In this document: positions 35,458 to 43,669 of the stretch, piece after piece | Layout: every line of letters begins with the position of its first letter | Position numbering within the stretch: position 1 is the stretch's first letter | From: an uncultured Erythrobacter sp. | Lineage (GTDB): Bacteria; Pseudomonadota; Alphaproteobacteria; Sphingomonadales; Sphingomonadaceae | Length of the DNA: 64,000 nt | NCBI GenBank assembly: GCA_947502815.1 | Contig: CANNBH010000001.1 | Location: 2,204,818 to 2,268,817 of the forward strand | Reading direction: 5' to 3' | Notes under the pieces: generated by a model | The model's input: only the letters and a program-made list of their open reading frames with translations | The model's database searches: none | Told to the model about the DNA's origin: nothing | Made by a program: the position numbers and the translations under genes

Positions 35458-38400
35458 TTAGAACAGTTTTCGAATATCCACGCCAATAAACCGGCCAACC
35501 GGATCAATCAGGAACGGTTGGTAATTGAGCGGCGTATCGCCGTTGGCGTCCACCACCCGCCGCTGGGCATCAAAAACATTATCTGCACGCAGAGCTATGC
35601 GGAAATTCTTCAAAAGCCCATCGTTGCGTCCGACCAATTGGCCTACCTCTGCGAACACGCGCAGGTCAAAGGTCGCAAGATCGCCGAAGAAAATATCGCC
35701 CTCTGCTGTGCCACCATCCAAGCGCGTTTCGCCGGTGTAACGCGCTGACATTCGCATGCCGACGCCTTGACCAAAGATGCCAGCCTCCAAGCGAGAGGAA
35801 TGGCGCGGCAGACCGAATGCGCTGGTAGACTGCCCATCCAATTGATCCAGCCGGTCTAGCCCGGGCGCGATCAGAATATCGTTGGTCAGTTCAATCGTGT
35901 GATTGGCGGATACGAAATAGCGAAAACCAGGGAAACTGCGCCGGGCCAGCGGGTTAAATCCGGCTGGCGGTCCGCCAGAGGCTTGTCCCTGAGCCTGGCC
36001 GCTGCCTTGATCGCCGCCTTGGCTTTGCCCATCGGCGCAAAAGCGCGAGCGCAACCGGGCAATGCGTTCATCAGACACATTGCCATCTGGATCGCGCAGC
36101 CGGTCTATCATCCTGCCGCCCATTTGCGGGTCAAATCCGGGCAGCTCATCAGACACATCCTCGCCCGCCTCAATCCGCGCGATCAGAGCCCTAATCTGCT
36201 CTGCTCCATCATCGGCGCAAACAAGTGCGCGGAACGCCGCAAAGCCCTCACCGCCGGGCCCGCCGCGCGACCTGCCGGGCGAGCCCGGTTCGCTGGGTTC
36301 GCCGGTTCCGCTGGGGCCACTGCCGCGTCTGGGCCCTTCACCCGGATCAAAACTGCAAATTCGCTCCCGGACACGGGCCAATCGTTCAGGACTGATCTCG
36401 CCATTTTCATCGCGGACCCGCGCCAGCAAACGTTCGAACCGCTGCGCATCAAAACCGGGAATGGCGGCAGAGAGGTCTTCGCCATTGGCGTTGGCTTCGA
36501 TCAGACGTTTGAGCACCTCCAGCCCATCATCGGCGCAAATGCGTGTGCGGAATTCAGCAAATGCGGCGCGTTGTTCTGCGGTGGGTGGTCCGTCACCCCG
36601 CCGGTCTGCCTGTGTTCCCTGAGGTGCAGCCTGTGCTCCCGCTTGGGCTCCGCCTGCCGCCGCTCCGCGTTGTGGCGGGCCAGACTGCGCAGGGGATGCG
36701 CCTTGCGGTCTTCCACCAGGTCTGCCGCCTCCAGGGCGCCCGCCGGTTTGCTGCCCTGCCCCAATAGAGCCTCGAAAGAACAGCCCCAGATTAAGCCGAT
36801 CCGCGCGCGTTTCGGAAAAAGTCACAAACCGCCGGTCCACAGCCGTTAAGGTGCCGTCTGCATCGCGGGTGATGCGATCGGGAAAGGCCCCCTCAATCTC
36901 TTCGGTGATGGTCGGAAAACCGCTTGTCACATCGCTGGAACGATTGCGCACATATTCGACAGTAAAGCGCGCACCCTCCCAGAACGGCAACTGCCAATTT
37001 GCCGCAAATTTCCAATCGCGCTGCGTTTCGGCAAGCAAATCGGCATTGCCGCCCGTTGTCACCGTCGCCAACACCGTTTCACCGTTGACGAAATCGAACA
37101 CCGATACATTCTCAGTTTCGATCCTAGGATTGCCGAGAGACGTCAAATCCGGCGCAACATCACGCGTGATATAATTCGCGGACAGATCAAGGTTGTCGAA
37201 CGGCTTCCAATTCAACCCCAGCGTATAATCGCCCAACGTCCCAAAGTCGGAAAGATGTTCAAGCCCGATTTGCGCGTTGAACGTAAAACTGCCCAACGCA
37301 TCGGCAAACCCTGTGCGGCGACTGGTGATCGGCACAACAAGGTTCATGCCCGTGGAAATCGCGCCCCGTGTTAGATCAATCGATGTGTTGCCGCGCGTGT
37401 CAGAGCTTTCCAGATTGGTCCAATTGTAACCCAGATCAAAGGTCGCCAAGACCTCTCCGCCCGGCAGATCGGCAACAGGACCGCGCAGGGTCGTCAATGA
37501 GCTTGCCGCGATGTTTTGAGTGAGGGCCGTATCAAATCCGGCATCGAATTCGCTGGGCAGATCGGCATCCAATGCAATCGCACCAGACAAAGCATCCGCT
37601 TGCAATCCGGCGGTATCAAAACGGCGATCAAATTCCTGCGTCGTCTCTGCCAAACTGGCGTTGAATGTGCTTGTCAGGCGAAAGGCGTTCACCGGCTTTG
37701 TCAAAGAGCCCGAAGTCGAAAATGTATCGGTCGAGGTGCGCTGTTCCAACGGCGTTTCTTCGCCAAATGTGCGCAGCACGCTGTCACCCGCCGCATCGGT
37801 GAGGATGACGCTGTTCAGCCCTTGCAAGCTTCGGGAATCGCTGCGCGCATAATTGGCATTGGCGGAAACGGATGTGCCGCTTTCGATGAACGCTTTGGCC
37901 CAGCTGATATTGCCTTCTAAAGAACGGCTGTCGGTCACTAGGCTGCGAAACGGCGCCTGATCTGGGTCGCCTGCAACATCAGAAACCGATCCTGTCGTTT
38001 GGATAATGTCGCGCTCGTCCTCTGTCAGGAACGATGTATCGCTCGCCTCCAGATTGACGTTGATCCGCGCGCCATTGGCGATTTGCAAATAGCCCAGTTC
38101 CTGCTCACGCTGGTGATAGCCACCGCGAGAAGGTCCTTCGAATTCAAACTCAACTTCTGCGTTGCGGTAATTCTCTTTCAGGATCAGGTTGATAACCCGG
38201 CGATCAGGGGCAAAGCCAAATCGCTGCGCCACTTCCTCAGGAAACACCTCCAGTCGCTCTAGAGCCTCTGGCGGGTAATTCTGAATTTCCCGAAAGGACC
38301 CGATACGAATACCGTTGATCAAGATAATCGGCCGCCCGCTGCCCCGCCCGCGGTTAGAACCGGATTGATCGGTGATTTGAGTGATAAGGTCGGCGATGGA

Positions 38401-38697
38401 TGTCACGCCCTCAGCGGCGATATCCGCCTCATCCAATTCAAGGATGGGGTCCTGTTCAACGTCCAACTGCCCACGCAGCCGTTGCCCCTGCACGACTATG
38501 CCACCAGACGTGGCCCCATTTGCGCCATCAAGCGTTTCGGGATCGGGCGCTGGCGTCGGTGCAGGTGCCGCAGAATCTTGCTCTGTGTTTTCAGCAGGTC
38601 GCGGCGCTTGTTCTTGCGCGAAAGCCGGTCCTGCGGCCAATGCAGCGGTGGAGGCACACGCCAGCAAGGCGGTGCGAAAGAGAGGGGAGAGGTTCAT
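35458..38697 (-). CDS. TonB-dependent outer membrane receptor with internal Cys-containing repeat insert
   Basis: The 1079-residue protein has a signal peptide cleaved near AFAQEQAP, then a Pro/Ala linker. The plug domain (about 70-190) includes GVTSIADLITQITDQSG, PIILINGIRIG and PPEALERLEVFPEEVAQRFG. A 22-strand-type barrel follows, ending in the expected C-terminal Phe (GVDIRKLF). Between about residues 645 and 920 an unusual 275-residue segment interrupts the barrel: Gly/Arg/Pro/Gln-rich linkers around two copies of a 72-residue helical repeat, each with two Cys (see repeat entries). The ligand is unknown. A short spacer separates it from the convergent esterase gene, and it is divergent from infA. 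Confidence 0.9.
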   Translation of the reverse strand: MNLSPLFRTALLACASTAALAAGPAFAQEQAPRPAENTEQDSAAPAPTPAPDPETLDGANGATSGGIVVQGQRLRGQLDVEQDPILELDEADIAAEGVTSIADLITQITDQSGSNRGRGSGRPIILINGIRIGSFREIQNYPPEALERLEVFPEEVAQRFGFAPDRRVINLILKENYRNAEVEFEFEGPSRGGYHQREQELGYLQIANGARINVNLEASDTSFLTEDERDIIQTTGSVSDVAGDPDQAPFRSLVTDSRSLEGNISWAKAFIESGTSVSANANYARSDSRSLQGLNSVILTDAAGDSVLRTFGEETPLEQRTSTDTFSTSGSLTKPVNAFRLTSTFNASLAETTQEFDRRFDTAGLQADALSGAIALDADLPSEFDAGFDTALTQNIAASSLTTLRGPVADLPGGEVLATFDLGYNWTNLESSDTRGNTSIDLTRGAISTGMNLVVPITSRRTGFADALGSFTFNAQIGLEHLSDFGTLGDYTLGLNWKPFDNLDLSANYITRDVAPDLTSLGNPRIETENVSVFDFVNGETVLATVTTGGNADLLAETQRDWKFAANWQLPFWEGARFTVEYVRNRSSDVTSGFPTITEEIEGAFPDRITRDADGTLTAVDRRFVTFSETRADRLNLGLFFRGSIGAGQQTGGRPGGGRPGGRPQGASPAQSGPPQRGAAAGGAQAGAQAAPQGTQADRRGDGPPTAEQRAAFAEFRTRICADDGLEVLKRLIEANANGEDLSAAIPGFDAQRFERLLARVRDENGEISPERLARVRERICSFDPGEGPRRGSGPSGTGEPSEPGSPGRSRGGPGGEGFAAFRALVCADDGAEQIRALIARIEAGEDVSDELPGFDPQMGGRMIDRLRDPDGNVSDERIARLRSRFCADGQSQGGDQGSGQAQGQASGGPPAGFNPLARRSFPGFRYFVSANHTIELTNDILIAPGLDRLDQLDGQSTSAFGLPRHSSRLEAGIFGQGVGMRMSARYTGETRLDGGTAEGDIFFGDLATFDLRVFAEVGQLVGRNDGLLKNFRIALRADNVFDAQRRVVDANGDTPLNYQPFLIDPVGRFIGVDIRKLF
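36030..36253 (-). repeat. Receptor insert repeat unit 2 (about 72 residues)
   Basis: It encodes FAAFRALVCADDGAEQIRAL, then GEDVSDELPGFDPQMGGRMI and VSDERIARLRSRFCADG. The two units are separated by a Gly/Pro/Ser-rich linker (GSGPSGTGEPSEPGSPGRS). The similarity to unit 1 extends over the whole length, pointing to an internal duplication. Confidence 0.8.
36345..36570 (-). repeat. Receptor insert repeat unit 1 (about 72 residues)
   Basis: It encodes FAEFRTRICADDGLEVLKR, then GEDLSAAIPGFDAQRFERLL and ISPERLARVRERICSFD. Unit 2 follows the same plan: F-x-x-FR, then CADDG, a helix, GEDxS, PGFD, a helix, and a closing R-x-C. Two Cys frame the unit. Confidence 0.8.
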
Positions 38698-38901
38698 GCA
38701 GCGCCCTTTTTGAGCCTTGTGATTGGATGCGCAAGCCTCTGAATTGTATCAGCTTGCACCAAATTAAAATCGGATTGCGCCGGGTCGCCCCGTTGATCGG
38801 ATATTGGCTGACCAACGCGGGCGCTGTCACCCTACTCTATACGCACGGGCTTCCCTTTTGTTCTCACCATCGCTAAATGCCCCGCGAAGCACGGATATTT
38901 G

Positions 38902-38919
38902 TCCGCCAAAATAGGCGGA
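38902..38919 (+). promoter_or_regulatory. Hairpin in the infA leader
   Basis: TCCGCC-AAAATA-GGCGGA forms a perfect six-pair stem with a six-base loop, 26 bases before the infA ATG. No T run follows, so it is a leader hairpin rather than a terminator. A role in mRNA stability or translation is possible but unproven. Confidence 0.4.
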
Positions 38920-38945
38920 GAAACCAACATATTTAAAGGAATACC

Positions 38946-39203
38946 ATGGCCAAAGAAGAACTCCTCGAAATGCGTGGGCGCGTCGTTGAACTGCTGCCCA
39001 ATGCGATGTTTCGGGTGGAGCTTGAAAACGGCCACGAAGTTCTCGGCCACACTGCGGGCAAAATGCGCAAGAACCGCATCCGCGTTTTGGTGGGTGACGA
39101 GGTGCTTTGCGAATTGACGCCCTATGATCTGACCAAGGCTCGCATCACTTATCGCTTTATGCCGGGTCGTGGTGGCCCCGGACAGGGCCTTGGCCCCGCT
39201 TAA
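38946..39203 (+). CDS. infA: Translation initiation factor IF-1
   Basis: IF-1 occupies the ribosomal A site during initiation. The S1-like OB fold is clear: [53 protein letters not shown] and [15 protein letters not shown]. The standard protein of about 72 residues ends near YRF, but here 13 further residues ([14 protein letters not shown]) follow, a Gly-rich tail I recall in some sphingomonads. The ribosome binding site AAAGGAATACC precedes the ATG. The 248 bases upstream contain the promoter and a hairpin. The maf gene follows closely. Confidence 0.95.
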   Translation: MAKEELLEMRGRVVELLPNAMFRVELENGHEVLGHTAGKMRKNRIRVLVGDEVLCELTPYDLTKARITYRFMPGRGGPGQGLGPA

Positions 39204-39224
39204 AAACCAAGAAGGGCAGCGACT

Positions 39225-39797
39225 TTGGGCGCGCTTCATCTGACATTGGCATCAGCATCACCCCGGCGGCGCGATTTGATCGCACGGCTGGGTATCACGC
39301 CTGATGCAGTGACCCCCGCTGATATTGACGAAAGCCCGCTGCGCGATGAGCGGCCGCGTGATTATGCTTTGCGCATGGGCCGGGAAAAGGCAGCGGCGAT
39401 TGCCGCCCCCGGCTTTGTGCTGGCTGGCGATACGGTGGTTGCGGCGGGGCGGCGGATTTTGCCCAAGACGGAAGAAGAAGGCGAGGCGCTCGCATGCCTC
39501 AAACTGCTTTCTGGACGTCGCCACACCGTTCTTTCCAGCATAGTATTGCGCGGGCCCGATGGAACTGTGCGCGAACGGCTCAATGAAACCACTGTGCGTT
39601 TCAAGAGCCTCTCTCACGAAGAGATCGCTGCTTATCTCGACAGCGGTGAATGGCGGGGCAAAGCGGGCGGTTATGCCATCCAAGGCGCCGCTGAAGGGTT
39701 GATCCAGTGGATCCGCGGCAGCCATTCGGGCGTGATGGGTCTGCCGCTTTACGAAACGCGCGCGCTGCTAAAATCGGCTGGGTTTGCCATTGGCTGA
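39225..39797 (+). CDS. maf: Maf family nucleoside triphosphate pyrophosphatase
   Basis: Maf proteins hydrolyse non-canonical or selected nucleoside triphosphates to monophosphates and PPi, a house-cleaning role. The 190-residue protein starts at TTG behind GAAGGG and shows the signature LTLASASPRRRDLIARLG, then PADIDESPL, RDYALRMGREKA, LAGDTVVAAGRRILPK and GGYAIQGAAEGLI with a conserved Ile/Tyr-Gly end. It sits between infA and an RNase E/G-type gene, overlapping the latter by 14 bases. Confidence 0.94.
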   Translation: MGALHLTLASASPRRRDLIARLGITPDAVTPADIDESPLRDERPRDYALRMGREKAAAIAAPGFVLAGDTVVAAGRRILPKTEEEGEALACLKLLSGRRHTVLSSIVLRGPDGTVRERLNETTVRFKSLSHEEIAAYLDSGEWRGKAGGYAIQGAAEGLIQWIRGSHSGVMGLPLYETRALLKSAGFAIG

Positions 39798-40794
39798 TAA
39801 CCCGCAATGGATCATCGAAAACGGCATTGGTGAGGCGCGCGCCTTGCTGATGCGCGGTGATGAAGTGTTGGCGGCAAAAATTCACTGGCCCGGCGAAATT
39901 GTTGCAGGCGATGTGTTCGGCGCGACCCTTTCAGAAAAGCGGCGCGGCGCGCGGCGCGGCTTGGTAACCTTGCATCGTGGCGGGCCGAACGGCGGCATGG
40001 GCGATGCTGACACAATGGCGTTGGTGGATCACCTACCGCAGAGCGCTGCAGAAGGAATTAAGGGCCAAGTTCGCATCACTCGAGCACCGATTGCCGAACG
40101 CGGGCGGCTAAAGCGCGCGCAGGCGCGGTGGATTGAGGGTGATGCGCACAATAATGAGGCAGGCGGCAAAGCCATCTTCGAAACCGGCAAAGTCGTGCCC
40201 AAATTTGCAGCAGCAGATTGGGAAGAGGTGTGGCACGCGGCATCCTCTGGGTCTCTCTCCTTCGCCGGTGGATCGATTTTATGCAGCGTAACCCCGGCCA
40301 TGACGGTGATCGACATCGATGGCGACATGGCGCCGCGCGAATTGGCTTTGGCCGCGATTCCGGCGATTACCCGCGCGCTGAGCTGGTTTGATTTGGGCGG
40401 CAATATTGGGATCGACTTTCCGACCTTGCAAACAAAGGCCGATCGCCGCGCGGTTGATACGGCATTGGCAGAGGCGCTGAACCATTATCCGCATGAATGC
40501 ACTGCAATGAACGGTTTTGGCTTTGTGCAATTGGTCGCGCGGTTGGAGGGGCCATCACTGCTCCACCGCTTTGCAACTTCGCGCACGGCATTGTGCGCCC
40601 GCGCCGCGATGCGGATTGCGCAAATGGTCGAAGGAGCCGGAGCGACATTGGTCACTGTCCACCCGGCGATCAAATCCAAGATTAAGACCGAATGGATTGA
40701 TGAATTGCGCCGCCGGACGGGACGAGAAGTGCGGATAGAGACCGATCCCGGCCTTGCACTCGAAACGCCGCACGCGCAAATTGTGAGCCTATGA
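39784..40794 (+). CDS. Ribonuclease E/G family protein, short form
   Basis: The 336-residue protein resembles the catalytic core of RNase E/G. It has an initial ENGIGEARALLMRGDEVLAAKI segment and the DNase I-like active-site region MTVIDIDGDMAPRE followed by WFDLGGNIGIDFPT, where the acidic metal ligands lie. It lacks a full S1 domain, the Zn-link and the C-terminal scaffold of RNase E, so it is a short relative typical of sphingomonads. TTG at 39784 or 39790 is the start, inside the maf gene. The stop overlaps the yacG ATG. Confidence 0.85.
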   Translation: MPLADNPQWIIENGIGEARALLMRGDEVLAAKIHWPGEIVAGDVFGATLSEKRRGARRGLVTLHRGGPNGGMGDADTMALVDHLPQSAAEGIKGQVRITRAPIAERGRLKRAQARWIEGDAHNNEAGGKAIFETGKVVPKFAAADWEEVWHAASSGSLSFAGGSILCSVTPAMTVIDIDGDMAPRELALAAIPAITRALSWFDLGGNIGIDFPTLQTKADRRAVDTALAEALNHYPHECTAMNGFGFVQLVARLEGPSLLHRFATSRTALCARAAMRIAQMVEGAGATLVTVHPAIKSKIKTEWIDELRRRTGREVRIETDPGLALETPHAQIVSL

Positions 40795-40976
40795 GCAAGA
40801 CCAATCGCCCCTGCCCGATGTGCAAAAAACCGCGCAGCGAAAGCCACACGCCGTTCTGTTCTGAGCGGTGCCGTGACCGCGATCTGGCAAAGTGGTTTGG
40901 CGATAGCTACGCCGTCCCTGCAGAGCCGGTGAACCCCGAAGAAATCGCCAACCGCGATTGGGATAATCAGGAATAG
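40791..40976 (+). CDS. yacG: DNA gyrase inhibitor YacG, zinc protein
   Basis: The 61-residue protein has the four-Cys zinc site CPMCKK then FCSERCRDRDLAKWF, followed by an acidic tail. YacG binds GyrB and inhibits gyrase. The ATG overlaps the RNase gene stop (ATGA), so infA-maf-RNase-yacG form one operon. The small size and Cys spacing are typical. Confidence 0.95.
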   Translation: MSKTNRPCPMCKKPRSESHTPFCSERCRDRDLAKWFGDSYAVPAEPVNPEEIANRDWDNQE

Positions 40977-41096
40977 GCGCAAAAGCGGTATCATGGCGCC
41001 AATTACCACTTGCCAACACCCTTCAGCTTCGCCATAGCGCCGCTCTCATTTGCTCGCCCGGATCGGCAACCAAGCCGGTCCGACGCCGCAGCGAAT

Positions 41097-41171
41097 GCCC
41101 GGGTAGCTCAGGGGTAGAGCAGCGGATTGAAAATCCGCGTGTCGGTGGTTCGATTCCGCCCCCGGGCACCA
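41097..41171 (+). tRNA. tRNA-Phe (anticodon GAA)
   Basis: All four stems fold. The acceptor stem is GCCCGGG with CCCGGGC, the D arm GCTC/GAGC, the anticodon stem GCGGA/TCCGC with loop TTGAAAA (anticodon GAA), and the T arm GGTGG/CCGCC with TTCGATT. The discriminator is A and the CCA end is encoded. It lies between yacG and purC. Confidence 0.96.
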
Positions 41172-41213
41172 TTCGTGGACGCGGCGTCTGGAGCGATATA
41201 GGGGTTTCAAGCC

Positions 41214-42017
41214 ATGTCCCGTCGCCGCCAAATTTACGAAGGCAAGGCCAAGGTCCTTTACGAAGGTCCCGAACCGGGCACGATCATCCAATATTTCAAA
41301 GATGATGCCACCGCATTCAACGCGGAAAAAAAGGGCACCATCAACGGCAAAGGCGTGATCAACAATCGCATCAGCGAACACGTCTTCACCCGGCTAGCCC
41401 ATATTGGCATCCCGACGCATTTTATCCGCCGCTTGAACATGCGCGAACAATTGGTGCGTCAGGTCGAAATCATTCCGATCGAAGTGGTCTTGCGCAATGT
41501 CGCTGCCGGCTCGATCTGCAAACGGCTCGGCCTCGAAGAAGGCGATCCGCTGCCCCACACATTGATCGAATATTATTATAAGGATGACGCATTGGGCGAT
41601 CCGCTCATTGCCGAAGAACACATCGCGTGTTTCAATTGGGCCAGCAACGAAGAGATGCACGACATTTCATCGATGGCGATCCGCATCAATGATTTCCTTT
41701 GCGGCATGTTTGCAGGGATCGACATTCGTCTGGTTGATTTCAAACTCGAATTTGGCCGCTTGTTCGATGGCGATTACAGCCGCGTTATTCTGGCCGATGA
41801 AATCAGCCCGGATGGTTGCCGCCTGTGGGACATGAAATCGGGTGAAAAACTCGACAAGGACCGGTTCCGCCGTGATTTGGGCGGTGAGGAAGAAGCGTAT
41901 CGCGAAGTGGCCCGCCGCCTCGGCTTGCTCCAATCAGAAGACAACGAGCCGGGCGAAGTGTTCGACCTGTCCAGCCATCGCACACGGCTGCGCGGGACGC
42001 CTCCGGTAAAGAAGTAA
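41214..42017 (+). CDS. purC: Phosphoribosylaminoimidazole-succinocarboxamide (SAICAR) synthase
   Basis: PurC joins CAIR and aspartate with ATP in purine synthesis. The 267-residue protein shows [66 protein letters not shown] and [15 protein letters not shown], all family signatures. In many Alphaproteobacteria purC is followed directly by purS and purQ. Here a caspase-like gene and an M16 peptidase gene lie in between. The short tail ([12 protein letters not shown]) lies just beyond the normal end. Confidence 0.96.
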   Translation: MSRRRQIYEGKAKVLYEGPEPGTIIQYFKDDATAFNAEKKGTINGKGVINNRISEHVFTRLAHIGIPTHFIRRLNMREQLVRQVEIIPIEVVLRNVAAGSICKRLGLEEGDPLPHTLIEYYYKDDALGDPLIAEEHIACFNWASNEEMHDISSMAIRINDFLCGMFAGIDIRLVDFKLEFGRLFDGDYSRVILADEISPDGCRLWDMKSGEKLDKDRFRRDLGGEEEAYREVARRLGLLQSEDNEPGEVFDLSSHRTRLRGTPPVKK

Positions 42018-42107
42018 CCGCCTTGCACATTGGCGGGCAGGTTTAGTTCTGGACGAACCGCCCCTTTGATCTATTCTACCCCCTTAAATCGCAGAAGGGG
42101 CGCGGTA

Positions 42108-43595
42108 TTGTTGGCAAAACTGACTCTTTCGGCGCTGGCGCCAATGGTGACAGTAGCGGCGATCTTGCTCATGTTTTCTGCCCCTGTTGCCGCGCAAAAT
42201 GTCGCGCTGGTGATTGCCAATTCCGAATATGAGAACACATCACAGCTTGCCAATCCCGGCCGCGATGCGCGTTTGATATCTGGCGCGCTGGAACAGGCCG
42301 GTTTCGAAACAGTCCAGCTGGCTGAAAACCTCGATCAGGCAGAGTTTATGAGCCGCCTTCGGGATTTTCGAGAATTGGCCGATGGCGCTGATGCAGCCTT
42401 GGTCTATTTCGCTGGACACGGCATTGAAAGCTCTGGGCGCAATTGGCTGTTACCGGTCGATGCGACGCTGGATGCGGAACGCGATATGCCTTTCGAAGCG
42501 GTAGATCTGGAACGGATTTTGGACACGCTTGAAGGTGCAAAGCTAAGGATTGCGATCCTTGATGCTTGCCGAAACAATCCCTTTGCCAATCGCTGGCAGG
42601 GGGGAAACCGCTCCCTCTCTCGCGGGCTCGCACCGCTTGAAGTGGACGATATGCTTGTCATTTACGCCGCTGCTCCGGGGGCATTTGCCTATGATGGAGC
42701 GGACGGCAATTCGCCTTTTGCTCTGGCATTGGCACGCCGGATTGTTCAGCCCGGCTTGCCAGTGCAGATGCTTGGCGGAATGGTGCGTGACGATGTATTG
42801 CTGGCCACCGAGGGCGATCAGCGGCCGTTTATCTCTGCTTCCATGACCGGGCGCCCACTCTTCCTTGTGGATGGGCCTGATAACGCCATGTCATGGCTAA
42901 CCGATCTGTATGCAGACGGTGCGTCCGACGCGCAGACAAATGCCGCGGCCCAGCCGGTTGATTTCGCAAGGGCCGTCGAAACGCTCGATTCCGCGCGCGG
43001 CGCCGCGATCGAAGCCGACGAAGGGCTGGATGATCACACTTGGTTGGAGGCAGTTAAATCCGATAATGTCGCTGCCTATCGGGCCTATCTCGATGCGTTT
43101 CCCGCGGGCTCATACGTGCGGTTCGCCCAAGCCAATATTGCGCAATTGCTGGATCCCAATGCCATGGGCGGTGACATTGACAGCGAAAAACCCTGGATCA
43201 TTTCGCTCGGCGCCGCCTTGCCAAATCGGTATGCAATAGACCTTGGAGCACCACTAGCTATTGATGGCATTTGGCGCATTTCGACCAACAACAAACGTCT
43301 GAGAATTGAGCGCGGCCGGGCCTTCGCCGTTGATGGCTGGAACCATCTGCTGCTTGTGCGGGTGGAACCTGATCAGGTGACCATGGTCAATATCCGCCCC
43401 AGCGAACAAGGATCAGACAGAGCCGGAGTGTACCTCGGGCGCGATATTCTGTTGAACGGCGACGCTGAAATGCGTCTGCGCCCTGACGGCAATCTCGACG
43501 TGACCGTCGGCACCTTTCCCTTTCCAGCAAAGTTCGTTTTGATCCGTGAGGGGTTGGACAATCCCGACGCGGCGCTTGTCGAGCCAACGCCTTAG
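42108..43595 (+). CDS. Secreted caspase family (peptidase C14) protein
   Basis: The start chosen is TTG 42108 behind AAGGGG, giving a normal signal peptide (MLAKLTLSALAPMVTVAA then APVAAQN); the ORF track starts at TTG 42030. The caspase p20 domain follows, with ALVIANSEYENTSQLANPGRDA, the catalytic His in YFAGHGIESSGRNW and the catalytic Cys in ILDACRNNPF. The C-terminal part has a helical VAAYRAYLDAFPAGSYVRFA motif often found behind bacterial caspase domains, then a beta-rich region that I do not recognise. Export to the periplasm is likely. The target is unknown. It lies just ahead of the M16 peptidase. Confidence 0.88.
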   Translation: MLAKLTLSALAPMVTVAAILLMFSAPVAAQNVALVIANSEYENTSQLANPGRDARLISGALEQAGFETVQLAENLDQAEFMSRLRDFRELADGADAALVYFAGHGIESSGRNWLLPVDATLDAERDMPFEAVDLERILDTLEGAKLRIAILDACRNNPFANRWQGGNRSLSRGLAPLEVDDMLVIYAAAPGAFAYDGADGNSPFALALARRIVQPGLPVQMLGGMVRDDVLLATEGDQRPFISASMTGRPLFLVDGPDNAMSWLTDLYADGASDAQTNAAAQPVDFARAVETLDSARGAAIEADEGLDDHTWLEAVKSDNVAAYRAYLDAFPAGSYVRFAQANIAQLLDPNAMGGDIDSEKPWIISLGAALPNRYAIDLGAPLAIDGIWRISTNNKRLRIERGRAFAVDGWNHLLLVRVEPDQVTMVNIRPSEQGSDRAGVYLGRDILLNGDAEMRLRPDGNLDVTVGTFPFPAKFVLIREGLDNPDAALVEPTP

Positions 43596-43608
43596 ACTGT
43601 TCACGCCC

Positions 43609-43647
43609 AGTATTCTCGCAGCCAGTATTCTCTCGTTCCGTATTCTC
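43609..43647 (+). repeat. Three direct repeats of GTATTCTC, 15-base period
   Basis: GTATTCTC occurs at 43610, 43625 and 43640, each exactly 15 bases apart, in the 74-base spacer between the caspase gene and the M16 peptidase start. The first two copies also share an A in front. TATAAA lies at 43654. The regular spacing suggests a protein-binding array or a recent small tandem duplication. Confidence 0.7.
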
Positions 43648-43669
43648 ACGCTCTATAAAGACTTGATGC

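Noticed and set aside
35899-36849. 316-residue plus-strand ORF opposite the TonB receptor insert
   Set aside because: It is antisense to the receptor repeat insert and its apparent repeats merely mirror that sequence. No ribosome binding site or domain is seen.
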